A DNA stretch of 64,000 nt from Acetivibrio clariflavus DSM 19732. Its GTDB lineage: Bacteria; Bacillota; Clostridia; Acetivibrionales; Acetivibrionaceae. Both the position numbers and the translations under genes were made by a program. The notes under the pieces were generated by a model that was not told where the DNA came from, searched no databases, and saw only the letters and a program-made list of their open reading frames with translations. Position 1 is the stretch's first letter. Each line of letters starts with the position of its first letter. Where the stretch lies: assembly GCF_000237085.1 (NCBI RefSeq), contig NC_016627.1, forward strand, positions 806,001-870,000, read 5' to 3'. Below are positions 46,290 through 56,781 of the stretch, in pieces.

Positions 46290-47687
46290 ATGATTCTTAC
46301 AATTACATATACTCAGCCGCCGGCAACGGACTTGGGTTATCTGTTGCACAAGAACCCTTCAAGACCCCAAACTTTTGAGTTAAGCTTTGGGAAGGCTCAT
46401 GTATTCTATCCTGAGGCAACAAAAGAAATATGTACTGTTGCACTGCTTCTGGATATTGACCCTATTGATTTGGTCAGGGGAAGGAAAGGGGCTTCTTATG
46501 AAGGCGGGTTGTTTGATTATGTAAATGATAGGCCCTATGTAGCATCTTCATTTTTGAGTGTGGCAATATCAAATGTGTTTGGAACGGCAATGTCTGGCAA
46601 ATCCAAAGACAGGCCTGAACTTGTTTCAATGGAATTGCCCCTTCAAGCCAAAATAATCATGCTTCCCTGCAAAGGAGGGGAAGAAATTATCTACCGTCTG
46701 TTTGAACCCTTAGGTTATAAAGTTGCCGTTGAAGGATATATGCTGGATGAGAAATTTCCCGAATGGGGACAAAGCAGGTATTATACCGTTAGCCTTGAAG
46801 GGAAAGTCAGACTTCAGGACTTATTAAACCATATATATGTGCTGATACCCGTGCTTGACTCTGAAAAGCACTACTGGGTTGGGGAAGATGAAATCGACAA
46901 GCTGATTCATCATGGAGAGGGTTGGTTAATTAACCATCCTGAAAAAGAGCTTATTACCGGAAGGTACTTGAAGAGAAAAAAGAGTCTTGTTAGCCAGGCC
47001 TTGAAAAGACTCTTGGAAAATAGCGGTGTAACAGCCGATGAGTATGAACCAGAAGCACCTTCACAGCAAGAAGAAAACGAAAAAAAGCTCAATTTAAACC
47101 AGCAGAGGCTTGGAACGGTAATTGCCGTATTAAAAAGTGTTAATGCCAGGAAAGTTATAGACTTAGGATGCGGAGAAGGAAAGCTTCTTCAGCTGCTCTT
47201 AAAAGATAAGAGTTTTGAGCAAATTACCGGTGTCGATGTTTCATACAGTGTTCTTGAAAGGGCTAAGGAAAATTTAAAAATTGACCGGCTGCCCGAAATG
47301 CAAAGGAAAAGAATTAACTTATTCCAGGGTTCCTTATTGTATAGGGATAAGCGGTTTTCGGGATATGATGCTGCAACTGTTATTGAGGTTATAGAGCATC
47401 TTGATGAAAACAGGCTTAAAGCCTTCGAGAAGGTATTGTTTAAGTTTGCAAGGCCTCAGACAGTCATTGTGTCTACGCCGAACAAGGAATACAATTCCCA
47501 TTATGCAAATCTCTTGGAAGGAGATATGCGCCACAGGGATCACCGTTTTGAGTGGAGCCGTAAGGAGTTTGAAACATGGGCTGTTAAGGTTGCCCAAAAC
47601 TACGGATACAATGTGAGGTTTTTACAAATAGGCGAAGTCGATGATGAATTGGGAAGTCCTACACAGATGGGAGTGTTTACGTTATGA
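46290..47687 (+). CDS. hen1: RNA 3'-terminal 2'-O-methyltransferase Hen1
   Basis: 465 residues, the length I recall for C. thermocellum Hen1, with GAGGTGA before ATG 46290. The N-terminal ~245 residues are the Hen1-N module that activates the Pnkp ligase. The C-terminal domain binds SAM (VIDLGCGEGKLLQLL) and Mn through E366, E369, H370 (EVIEHL) and H418 (HRDHRFEW), matching the published ligands as I remember them. It methylates the ribose 2'-OH at the broken 3' end before sealing, so the repaired site resists the same nuclease. Its stop overlaps pnkp as ATGA. Confidence 0.97.
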   Translation: MILTITYTQPPATDLGYLLHKNPSRPQTFELSFGKAHVFYPEATKEICTVALLLDIDPIDLVRGRKGASYEGGLFDYVNDRPYVASSFLSVAISNVFGTAMSGKSKDRPELVSMELPLQAKIIMLPCKGGEEIIYRLFEPLGYKVAVEGYMLDEKFPEWGQSRYYTVSLEGKVRLQDLLNHIYVLIPVLDSEKHYWVGEDEIDKLIHHGEGWLINHPEKELITGRYLKRKKSLVSQALKRLLENSGVTADEYEPEAPSQQEENEKKLNLNQQRLGTVIAVLKSVNARKVIDLGCGEGKLLQLLLKDKSFEQITGVDVSYSVLERAKENLKIDRLPEMQRKRINLFQGSLLYRDKRFSGYDAATVIEVIEHLDENRLKAFEKVLFKFARPQTVIVSTPNKEYNSHYANLLEGDMRHRDHRFEWSRKEFETWAVKVAQNYGYNVRFLQIGEVDDELGSPTQMGVFTL

Positions 47688-50296
47688 AATTAACTGTACC
47701 GGAGTTATCGTTAATAGTATTGATTGGTTCTTCAGGAAGCGGTAAATCTACTTTTGCCAAGAAACATTTTAAGCCTACAGAGGTAATATCCTCCGATTTC
47801 TGCAGAGGGCTGGTGTCTGATGATGAAAATGATCAGACAGTTACCGATACAGCCTTTGAAGTCTTGCATTATATAGTCTCAAAAAGGCTTCAATTGGGGA
47901 AGCTTACAGTTGTTGATGCCACGAATGTGCAAGAATCTGCAAGAAAGCCCCTTATACAGATTGCGAAAGATTATCATTGCTTTCCTGTGGCTGTGGTATT
48001 CAACCTTCCGGAAAAAGTATGCCGGGAAAGAAATAAGAATAGGACTGACAGGCAGGTAGAAGATTATGTAATAAGAAAACACACCCAGCAGCTTAGAAAG
48101 TCGTTAAAAGGACTTCAGAAGGAAGGTTTCAGATATGTGTATGTACTCAACTCTCCTGAAGAGGTGGAGGAGGCTGAGTTTGAAATACAGCCTTTATGGA
48201 ATAACAAAAAAGATGAGCATGGGCCTTTCGATATTATAGGGGATATTCACGGCTGCTATGATGAGTTGAAAATGCTGCTTGAGAAATTGGGTTACATCAT
48301 TGAGGAAACTGCAGACAATACCGAAAGCTACGGTTACAGGGTAACACATCCGGAGGGAAGAAAAGCGGTGTTCCTTGGTGATTTGGTGGACCGTGGTCCT
48401 AAAATTACAGAAGTTTTAAAGCTTGTTATGAGTATGGTTAAATCCGGAAATGCCCTTTGTGTACCGGGGAACCACGATATCAAGCTTTTAAAGAAGCTCA
48501 AAGGAAGCAATGTACATATAACCCATGGATTGGACAGGACTTTGGCACAGCTTGAGAGAGAAACTCCCGAATTTATTGAAGAAGTGAAAGCCTTTGTTGA
48601 CGGACTGGTTAGCCACTATTTATTGGATGACGGAAAGCTCGTTGTGGCTCATGCAGGGATGAAGGAAGAACTTCAGGGCAGAGGTTCGGGTAGAGTAAGG
48701 GAGTTTGCCCTTTATGGAGAGACTACGGGAGAAACCGATGAATACGGATTGCCGGTAAGATACGATTGGGCTTCCGATTACCGCGGCAAGGCTCTGGTCG
48801 TTTACGGGCATACTCCACAGGCTGAAGTCTTGAAGATGAATAATACAATCAATATTGATACCGGCTGCGTTTTTGGGGGGAAATTAACTGCCTACAGATA
48901 TCCGGAAAGAGAATTTGTGGAAGTAAAGGCGCTGAAAACCTATTATGAGCCGGCTAAGCCGTTCCTGCCGGAAGAAGATAAGCCTGATGTTTTTGAAGTG
49001 AGGGAAGATAACGATATTCTGGATATAAATGATGTTCTCGGTAAGAGAATTATCGGAACCGGACTGATGGGCAATATTACGGTGCATGAAGAAAACTCCA
49101 TTGCTGCTTTGGAGGTAATGAGCAGGTTTGCAGCTGACCCACATTGGCTTATATATTTACCCCCTACTATGTCACCGAGCGAAACCAGTAAGGAAGAAGG
49201 AATGTTGGAGCATCCTGCCGAAGCCTTTGAATATTATCGTACACGGGGAGTGGCAAGAGTGGTATGCGAACAGAAGCATATGGGTTCCCGTGCAGTGGTA
49301 ATTGTGTGTAAAGACAGTCAGGCAGCAGCAAAAAGATTTGGAGTTACTGATGGAACATCAGGGATATGCTATACTCGAACCGGAAGGCATTTCTTTGATA
49401 ATATGGATCTTGAGGCAGCATTAATTGACAGAGTAAGGAAGGCTTTAGACAGATCCGGATTCTGGAATGACTTTAATACCGACTGGGTATGCCTTGACTG
49501 TGAGTTGATGCCCTGGTCGGCCAAAGCGCAAGTGCTATTGAAAGACCAATATTCTGCTGTGGGCATTTCCGGCAGAGTTGCACTGGATGAGGCTGTAATG
49601 CAGATTACACGGACATCCATGAATAAAACTGTTTCCTTTGATGTGGGCAAATCTGTATCGGGTCAGAATGCAGATATAAATGCGCTATTGCAAAGGTTTA
49701 CAAAGCGTTCAGAGATGATCCGCAAGTATGTAGAGGCGTACAGAAGATATTGCTGGCCTGTTAATTCCATTGATGACTTAAAGCTGGCACCTTTCCATAT
49801 CCTTGCTACAGAGGGAAAAGTGCATTCAGACAAAGACCATCTGTGGCATATGGATACCATTGCTAAATATTGTGCTCAAGGGGATAGCTTAATTATTGCA
49901 ACAGAACATATCCTTGTTGATGTTACCGATACGGAAAGTGTTACTGAAGGTATAAAATGGTGGGAGGATCTTACTGCCTCCGGAGGAGAGGGAATGGTTG
50001 TAAAACCCTTTGACTTTATTGTGAAGAAGGGCAGAGAACTGCTCCAGCCAGCAGTAAAATGCCGTGGGAAAGAATACCTCAGAATCATTTACGGACCGGA
50101 ATACACGATGGCTGAGAATATTGAGAGACTTCGGAACCGGGCTGTCGGAAAGAAACGTTCCCTGGCTATTCGTGAATTTGCCTTAGGGATGGAAGCCCTT
50201 GAACGGTTTGTAAGGAATGAGCCGCTCTATAGAGTTCATGAGTGTGTGTTTGGAGTCCTGGCCTTAGAAAGTGAGCCGGTGGATCCCAGACTATAG
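47684..50296 (+). CDS. pnkp: Polynucleotide kinase-phosphatase-ligase (RNA repair)
   Basis: 870 residues, identical in length to CthPnkp as I recall it. Kinase domain ~1-170: P-loop GSSGSGKST with K21/S22, D38 and R41 in SDFCRG. Phosphatase domain ~180-400: GDIHG with D187 and H189, GDLVDRGP, GNHD, VYGHTP. Ligase domain from ~480: nucleotidyl Lys in EQKHMGSRA (codon 531 by my count), LDCELMPW, EGMVVKPF. It phosphorylates 5'-OH ends, removes 2',3'-cyclic phosphate or 3'-phosphate, and with Hen1 seals RNA. Translationally coupled to hen1 by an ATGA overlap. Confidence 0.97.
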   Translation: MKLTVPELSLIVLIGSSGSGKSTFAKKHFKPTEVISSDFCRGLVSDDENDQTVTDTAFEVLHYIVSKRLQLGKLTVVDATNVQESARKPLIQIAKDYHCFPVAVVFNLPEKVCRERNKNRTDRQVEDYVIRKHTQQLRKSLKGLQKEGFRYVYVLNSPEEVEEAEFEIQPLWNNKKDEHGPFDIIGDIHGCYDELKMLLEKLGYIIEETADNTESYGYRVTHPEGRKAVFLGDLVDRGPKITEVLKLVMSMVKSGNALCVPGNHDIKLLKKLKGSNVHITHGLDRTLAQLERETPEFIEEVKAFVDGLVSHYLLDDGKLVVAHAGMKEELQGRGSGRVREFALYGETTGETDEYGLPVRYDWASDYRGKALVVYGHTPQAEVLKMNNTINIDTGCVFGGKLTAYRYPEREFVEVKALKTYYEPAKPFLPEEDKPDVFEVREDNDILDINDVLGKRIIGTGLMGNITVHEENSIAALEVMSRFAADPHWLIYLPPTMSPSETSKEEGMLEHPAEAFEYYRTRGVARVVCEQKHMGSRAVVIVCKDSQAAAKRFGVTDGTSGICYTRTGRHFFDNMDLEAALIDRVRKALDRSGFWNDFNTDWVCLDCELMPWSAKAQVLLKDQYSAVGISGRVALDEAVMQITRTSMNKTVSFDVGKSVSGQNADINALLQRFTKRSEMIRKYVEAYRRYCWPVNSIDDLKLAPFHILATEGKVHSDKDHLWHMDTIAKYCAQGDSLIIATEHILVDVTDTESVTEGIKWWEDLTASGGEGMVVKPFDFIVKKGRELLQPAVKCRGKEYLRIIYGPEYTMAENIERLRNRAVGKKRSLAIREFALGMEALERFVRNEPLYRVHECVFGVLALESEPVDPRL

Positions 50297-50335
50297 TTTT
50301 TTGGAGATAAGCGCAATAGAAAGGACGGTATTGGC

Positions 50336-51073
50336 ATGCTGGATTTCAATTGCTTTATGGACTTGCACAATCACACGAAATGGTCCGATGGGGCTGACAA
50401 AGCGGAGGATATAATAGTAAATGCCATAAATCATCAGGTGGAAGCGGTCGGGATAACCGACCACTTCTGCAATGATTATAAATACTCAATAGGGATTAAT
50501 ATGCTGGAAACTTATTTTAGCGAGATTGATAAGTTAAAGCAGAAGTATAAAAATTCAATTAAGGTTTTCATCGGGGTGGAAATATCATATATATCCTTGC
50601 TGAGAAATTACAGTATATTACCTTATGACCTAATAAATCAACTGGATTTTATCCTGATTGAGGACCTTGATTATATACCTGCAACGATAAATCTGGAGGT
50701 TATTGCAGCATTGCTTAATAGCATCAAGTGCGGCAAAGGTTTGGCACATACCGATTTGGCGAAATTAGCCGATAAGTATGAGGATAAGGGCGGCTTGGAT
50801 TATGTCCTGGATTTTATAAAACAAAGCAATCTGTTTTGGGAGATTAACACCGATTCGGCACACGATATCTTTTTAAATATTCTTGATCCCATTAAAATAG
50901 AACAAAAAACTATAGCTGTGCTTAAAGGTATAATAAAGAGAAAAATTCCTGTTTCCGTCGGTTCGGATACTCACAGCCTGATTCAATATAATTATGAAAG
51001 GCTGAAAACAGCTAACGAAGTGGCAGAAAAACTAAATAAAACAGGGGACGGTTCGAAACCACTGAAAAAGTAG
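50336..51073 (+). CDS. PHP-domain phosphoesterase, C-terminus altered by IS insertion
   Basis: 245 codons with GAAAGGA upstream, 39 bases after pnkp. The PHP signature is clear: DLHNHTKWSDGADK (H-x-H), GITDHFCN, GVEISY, HTDLAKLAD, and SVGSDTHS at the end, giving a di- or trinuclear metal site of the histidinol-phosphatase/polymerase-PHP type. It may trim nucleotide phosphates for the repair enzymes. The last codons come from a dispersed palindrome interrupted by an IS1182-type element: the uninterrupted repeat would end the protein TGDGSLF, now it ends TGDGSKPLKK. Confidence 0.85.
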   Translation: MLDFNCFMDLHNHTKWSDGADKAEDIIVNAINHQVEAVGITDHFCNDYKYSIGINMLETYFSEIDKLKQKYKNSIKVFIGVEISYISLLRNYSILPYDLINQLDFILIEDLDYIPATINLEVIAALLNSIKCGKGLAHTDLAKLADKYEDKGGLDYVLDFIKQSNLFWEINTDSAHDIFLNILDPIKIEQKTIAVLKGIIKRKIPVSVGSDTHSLIQYNYERLKTANEVAEKLNKTGDGSKPLKK

Positions 51074-52759
51074 GGTTTTTTAAGCCACTTTTACAGTTTT
51101 ATACAGCCGAAAACATTTAATTCTAATTTTCAAAAGCAAAAAATAATGATTATTTTTACTTAAAGAGGATACCAGTTGGGCTATCCTCTTTAAATTTACT
51201 GCCAATGCTGTTAATTTTGATTGCATTGACATGCTTCTTAAGCCGTACCCTCGGGCACGGCTTAATCCATGAAATCTCTTCATCTCTCCATTTTTCCACT
51301 CTTGACTTGCTCGTTCTTTATATTTTTCTATAAATTCCTTCGTTTTTGCTCTTTGGCTGTATTCATAATATTCAGGTATATTTACACTTATTTCTAGAGT
51401 ATTTGATTTCCCTATTTTGAAGCATTGATCTTTCTTTGGACATTTTTGACATCCTTCTACATCAAACTTATATTTCCATGATTCTCGACCGTCTCTTTTT
51501 CTTATCTTTCTCTGCTTCTCTACGGTATAATTCCCATAATCACAAAACCATTGGTCCGAATCCTTATTATACGCATATTTACTCTCATCTATTTTGTATA
51601 CCATTTCACTAATCGGTATGTACGCTTCAGCACCGTTTTCTTTTATTACATCTAAAATTGGCTTCCTGAAATATGCTTTATCCCCATATACCTCTTTTAT
51701 TTCTATTCCGCTATCCTTTGTCAAATCAATTAATTCTTCAAATCCTGTACCGTCAACGTATGCACCGTTATATACCCTTACTGCCGTTATTATCCTTTCT
51801 TTTGTCGTCATTGCATACTCTGTTTTATATCCAAAAAACTTTCTGTTTTCGATTTATATCCTACTCTTGCATCCTGGTCTACTAATGACCTTATACTCTT
51901 TTGTTCTATAAATTTTGGGTCTTCTAATATCTCACGGGCTTTTTCTATAACTTTGCATGTTTTCGTATGTTTTTCCCCTTCAATTTTTTCTTCAACCTGC
52001 GCAATTACTTCTTCCACATAAGCCTTCATTGTCGCTTTTGCTTCTCTATGATCTGCTATTTCCTTATAGTTTGGAATATTTGTATTGATTTCTTCCGGTA
52101 TCTCTCCTGCCTCTTTTTCTAAATTTTTAAATATCTTTTTGGCAATATGTTTTAATATCCTCTCGGGTACTTTTTTTACAGTATTGGCATGAGTGTGTGT
52201 ACAATCAATACTAATTCCACCAGACTTAATTATATTTTTTTCTACACACTGTTTTACTACTTCCGTTATTATTTCATCCATTGTAACTTCCTGTAGCCTG
52301 TGAACTCTGAATTTTGCCAGTAAACTCGGATGGGGAAGTTCTTCTTCAGGATTAATTCCAAGAAACCATAAGTAAGCCAGATTTAATGAAGCTTCCTCGA
52401 TTACACGTTCATCGGATAAGTTGTACAAATATTGAAGAATTAAAAGCCTTAACATAAGTTCAGGTTCTTTTGCAGGTCTGCCATAATATTTACAATAGGA
52501 CTTTTCGAGTAGTTTATTAATAAAACTAAAATCAATTGCATTATTTATTAATTTAAGTATATGATTTTCTGGAATTTTATTGTATAATATTGAATAGATG
52601 CTTAATTGATTATTTTTATCTTTTAGCATTTAAAAAACCTCCTTTGTGGTGTTGGTTTTGCGTGATTCCATTATACCATTGAAGGAGGTTTTTTACTATA
52701 TATTTGTTGAAATATATTGAATGTTTTACATTTTTTATTTGGTGTTTTTCAGTGGTTTC
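51055..52759 (-). mobile_element. IS1182-type element, copy 1
   Basis: 1,705 bp with perfect 15-base ends GAAACCACTGAAAAA (51055-51069) and TTTTTCAGTGGTTTC (52745-52759). Flanked by a 9-bp duplication GGACGGTTC at 51046-51054 and 52760-52768. The target is the dispersed palindrome whose left part (from 51041) and right part (to 52776) remain on either side. Nearly identical to copy 2 at 54707-56411 but in opposite orientation. Confidence 0.93.
51080..52629 (-). CDS. IS1182-type transposase in two frames (copy 1)
   Basis: First part 52629-51808 (273 aa): N-terminal DUF772-like domain (INKLLEKSYCKYYGRPAKEP, RLLILQYLYNLSDE) and the first catalytic Asp in SIDCTHTHAN. Second part 51811-51080 (243 aa): VYGDKAYFRKPI, then the Cys-rich CQKCPKKDQC and a C-terminal RARGYGLRSM motif. 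The parts join at TTTTTTG, where -1 slippage gives the expected ESFFGYKTEYAMTTKERI. A stop/start ATGA overlap also exists 30 bases later. The same arrangement is found in copy 2. Confidence 0.85.
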
Positions 52760-52991
52760 GGACGGTTCTCTGTTCTAAAAGGAAGAATAATATGCCAGTA
52801 TTCAATAAAATTATCCGTAAGAGATACATAATGTACGAGGCCGTTTAGTTTAAGGTAAATAAATATAAAAGAAATTGAGTTAAAGACTTCTTGCTGGTAA
52901 AATCAAAGTATGTGCTTTACGCAACGCAGATAAAGCAGATATATAAAGAACTAGAATAATCAGGGGCATATCAGAGAATTGGAGGACAATT

Positions 52992-53630
52992 ATGAAGAGG
53001 AGATATTTTATTATTTTATGTTTACTTTTTTTGTGTATGTGTTTTTTATCCTCTTGTACTAATGATGATAACCTCCCTGAGATGACTTATGATTCTCCGG
53101 ATAGCGGAGGTTTTATGACTCTGGGGGGAGAGAAATATTTCTGGATTGGGCCTGTACCCAATAATATTGAAAGAGATAAAAAAGTAGCAAAGGTTAAGAC
53201 GGATAATAATTTACCTAATTCATATGTTTATACGATTAAAGGTTATAACGAAAAGGACTTTTTGATCGTTGAAGAGCGTACAATAGGATTAGCTTTGGAT
53301 ATTTATTGCCATGAAAAAGTTACTAGCATACCTTGGGAATTTTTAGATGGAAATGTTATGGTAAGTGAAGATGAATATATTGAATTCAATGGAAAAAAAT
53401 ATTATTACTTTTCAAAAACTCCGGCGGACTTTTTTCCTGAAAAAGAGATTTCTCAGATAAAAAAAGACGGTAAGGCTATTCAGGTATATAAAATTGCAAA
53501 TTTTCCTGAAAGCGAGTGGTTAGCAATTAAGGATGATTCTTTTTATAAAGAAGGGTATTTGCTATATTGGATAAGGGGAACTTCACTTCCAAGGGAGTTT
53601 GCTGAGATTTGGCGAGTCTACGGGAGATAG
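52992..53630 (+). CDS. Lipoprotein of unknown function
   Basis: 212 residues with TTGGAGG upstream. Signal peptide with lipobox LSSC (IILCLLFLCMCFLSSC), so lipidated at Cys 22. The mature part seems to contain two similar beta modules (KYFWIGPVPNNIERDKKVAK and KYYYFSKTPADFFPEKEISQ, each followed by a V/I-Y-x-I strand), suggesting an internal duplication. No family recognised. It lies between two IS1182-type copies and could be part of a composite transposon. Confidence 0.7.
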   Translation: MKRRYFIILCLLFLCMCFLSSCTNDDNLPEMTYDSPDSGGFMTLGGEKYFWIGPVPNNIERDKKVAKVKTDNNLPNSYVYTIKGYNEKDFLIVEERTIGLALDIYCHEKVTSIPWEFLDGNVMVSEDEYIEFNGKKYYYFSKTPADFFPEKEISQIKKDGKAIQVYKIANFPESEWLAIKDDSFYKEGYLLYWIRGTSLPREFAEIWRVYGR

Positions 53631-54019
53631 ACTTTTACATATTTTATTTTCTGGAGATAAATCTTTCCAAACTAATTACATAACTGATTTTTTAATGATA
53701 CTTGCAAAACTTCTCCTCCTTGGGTTTAAGTATTGGTGATCAATTCCAGGGAGGAGAACATTTAATATAATCCATTCTAGCAATCTGTCATCCTCATCTC
53801 TTGTTTTGCTAATTTCATATGTTTTTAAGTTGTTGAAAATAAATATTTTATATTTTGCTATCCTCAATAAGTGTAAATTTTCTATTGAAGTTCAATAAAT
53901 ACTAAACTTATTAATATATCGCAATATTCAAATATAGTAATTGACATTAATCCCGTCCATCTTATATAATGATAAATAGATACCCTAAGGGGGTATAAAT
54001 TTATGTGAGGTGGATAGAT
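53631..54019. other. Intergenic stretch with promoter of the Fe-S protein gene
   Basis: No supported gene; a 63-codon leftward frame at 53676-53867 has no ribosome site. The right end carries TACCCTAAGGGGGTATAAA just before the Fe-S gene; the same block precedes the dead copy at 37736, so it probably is a promoter or operator (a short palindrome around TACCCTAAGGGGGTA). Confidence 0.45.
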
Positions 54020-54676
54020 ATGGAAAAGGTGATTAAGTTTATTCACGATTGGGTATGGCTAATACTTATTATTTATTGTGTTGTCGGTACATTATATCCT
54101 ATTATCGGTATTACCGCTTTGATATGTATGCTGGCACCTTCTGTTGTTGCAGTGTTCAAAGGGAGGATGTGGTGTGGTAATTTCTGTCCGAGAGGAAGCT
54201 TTAGTGATAAAATACTTTCAAAAATCAGCATGAAAAATAAAGTTCCGGCGCTATTAAAGGCAGCATGGTTTAGATTGACTTTTTTTGCATTGCTTATGTC
54301 AGCTTTTGCAATACAAATTGCTTTTGCCTGGGGCAATATTTATGATGTGGCAGTAGTTTTTGTAAGAATGATTATTATAACTACTGTTATAACTATAATT
54401 CTGGGCTTTTCGTACAATCATAGGGCTTGGTGCAGCATTTGTCCTATGGGTACTATTGCCCATTATGTGGCGAAATTAAAGCTTGTAAAGAAAAAATTTA
54501 AATATATTGCCTTTAGAAAGGAAAGATGCGTGGATTGTAAGATTTGCGCAAAGACATGCCCGATGGAAATAGATGTTTTGAATTATAAGAGTACAGGGAA
54601 AGTATTGGATGCAGACTGCCTAAAGTGTAAAGTGTGTATTGAAAAGTGCCCGAAGAAAGCTCTGTATATTGATTAA
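54020..54676 (+). CDS. Membrane 4Fe-4S protein (NapH/RnfB-like electron carrier)
   Basis: 218 residues from ATG 54020, with GAGGTGG eight bases upstream. Four membrane spans (about 10-30, 35-52, 80-105 and 115-135). Membrane motifs WCGNFCPRG and WCSICPMG (C-x3-CP pairs) are those of NapH/CcoG-type polyferredoxins. The C-terminal ferredoxin has two 4Fe-4S sites, CVDCKICAKTCP and CLKCKVCIEKCP. It would pass electrons across or along the membrane, partner unknown. A truncated copy lies at 37736. An IS element now starts 30 bases after its stop. Confidence 0.85.
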   Translation: MEKVIKFIHDWVWLILIIYCVVGTLYPIIGITALICMLAPSVVAVFKGRMWCGNFCPRGSFSDKILSKISMKNKVPALLKAAWFRLTFFALLMSAFAIQIAFAWGNIYDVAVVFVRMIIITTVITIILGFSYNHRAWCSICPMGTIAHYVAKLKLVKKKFKYIAFRKERCVDCKICAKTCPMEIDVLNYKSTGKVLDADCLKCKVCIEKCPKKALYID

Positions 54677-54706
54677 GTGAGCAGAACACAGAACAGGGGA
54701 CGGTTC

Positions 54707-56411
54707 GAAACCACTGAAAAACACCAAATAAAAAATGTAAAACATTCAATATATTTCAACAAATATATAGTAAAAAACCTCCTTCAATGGTATAATGGAA
54801 TCACGCAAAACCAACACCACAAAGGAGGTTTTTTAAATGCTAAAAGATAAAAATAATCAATTAAGCATCTATTCAATATTATACAATAAAATTCCAGAAA
54901 ATCATATACTTAAATTAATAAATAATGCAATTGATTTTAGTTTTATTAATAAACTACTCGAAAAGTCCTATTGTAAATATTATGGCAGACCTGCAAAAGA
55001 ACCTGAACTTATGTTAAGGCTTTTAATTCTTCAATATTTGTACAACTTATCCGATGAACGTGTAATCGAGGAAGCTTCATTAAATCTGGCTTACTTATGG
55101 TTTCTTGGAATTAATCCTGAAGAAGAACTTCCCCATCCGAGTTTACTGGCAAAATTCAGAGTTCACAGGCTACAGGAAGTTACAATGGATGAAATAATAA
55201 CGGAAGTAGTAAAACAGTGTGTAGAAAAAAATATAATTAAGTCTGGTGGAATTAGTATTGATTGTACACACACTCATGCCAATACTGTAAAAAAAGTACC
55301 CGAGAGGATATTAAAACATATTGCCAAAAAGATATTTAAAAATTTAGAAAAAGAGGCAGGAGAGATACCGGAAGAAATCAATACAAATATTCCAAACTAT
55401 AAGGAAATAGCAGAACATAGAGAAGCAAAAGCGACAATGAAGGCTTATGTGGAAGAAGTCATTGCGCAGGTTGAAGAAAAAATTGAAGGGGAAAAACATA
55501 CGAAAACATGCAAAGTTATAGAAAAAGCCCGTGAGATATTAGAAGACCCAAAATTTATAGAACAAAAGAGTATAAGGTCATTAGTAGACCAGGATGCAAG
55601 AGTAGGATATAAATCGAAAACAGAAAGTTTTTTGGATATAAAACAGAGTATGCAATGACGACAAAAGAGAGGATAATAACGGCAGTAAGGGTATATAACG
55701 GTGCATACGTTGACGGTACAGGATTTGAAGAATTAATTGATTTGACAAAGGATAGCGGAATAGAAATAAAAGAGGTATATGGGGATAAAGCATATTTCAG
55801 GAAGCCAATTTTAGATGTAATAAAAGAAAACGGTGCTGAAGCGTACATACCGATTAGTGAAATGGTATACAAAATAGATGAGAGTAAATATGCGTATAAT
55901 AAGGATTCGGACCAATGGTTTTGTGATTATGGGAATTATACCGTAGAGAAGCAGAGAAAGATAAGAAAAAGAGACGGTCGAGAATCATGGAAATATAAGT
56001 TTGATGTAGAAGGATGTCAAAAATGTCCAAAGAAAGATCAATGCTTCAAAATAGGGAAATCAAACACTTTAGAAATAAGTGTAAATATACCTGAATATTA
56101 TGAATACAGCCAAAGAGCAAAAACGAAGGAATTTATAGAAAAATATAAAGAACGAGCAAGTCAAGAGTGGAAAAATGGAGAGATGAAGAGATTTCATGGA
56201 TTAAGCCGTGCCCGAGGGTACGGCTTAAGAAGCATGTCAATGCAATCAAAATTAACAGCATTGGCAGTAAATTTAAAGAGGATAGCCCAACTGGTATCCT
56301 CTTTAAGTAAAAATAATCATTATTTTTTGCTTTTGAAAATTAGAATTAAATGTTTTCGGCTGTATAAAACTGTAAAAGTGGCTTAAAAAACCCTACTTTT
56401 TCAGTGGTTTC
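54707..56411 (+). mobile_element. IS1182-type element, copy 2
   Basis: 1,705 bp, same length and ends as copy 1 but reversed. The 9-bp duplication GGACGGTTC lies at 54698-54706 and 56412-56420. Again the target is the dispersed palindrome (left part from 54691, right part to 56428), hit at exactly the same base. The proteins differ from copy 1 by a single Asp/Glu change, so the two transposed recently. Confidence 0.93.
54837..56386 (+). CDS. IS1182-type transposase in two frames (copy 2)
   Basis: First part 54837-55658 (273 aa), second part 55655-56386 (243 aa), overlapping by ATGA. The frame change occurs at T-TTT-TTG (about 55628-55634), a classical slippery heptamer. Domains as in copy 1. 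AAAGGAGG lies eight bases before the start. Since both copies share the break, it was present before they moved, which favours functional frameshifting or an active two-part enzyme over a sequencing slip in one copy. Confidence 0.85.
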
Positions 56412-56781
56412 GGACGGTTCTCTGTTCTAAAATGATAATTATTATATGATATTGAATATATGGCTATGATGAAGGCTTTTATATTTATGTATGTGTAATT
56501 GTTGCATGAGTTATTCGAGAAAATGTGTAAAAAATGGTATAATAACAGCTGAGCTTAGAGATGAAATAAAATATATTTCGATAAAAATTATTGAAAGAAC
56601 TATGTGAAAATTGTTAAGAGCAGAGCTTGCTAAAAGGGCGAAATATGGTAAAAGTTTAAGGAATATGATAGCTCGGTTTAGTGAACTAGCCGGATAATGA
56701 TAAAATGTTTTTTTAATATTAATCTGAAAAGGCAATAAAAATTGAAACGTGCATATAAAAGTAAGTGAAGATAATAAGGGA

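Noticed and set aside
53676-53867. 63-codon leftward frame between the lipoprotein and the Fe-S gene
   Set aside because: No ribosome site and no family; might be a remnant of a mobile element but nothing supports it.
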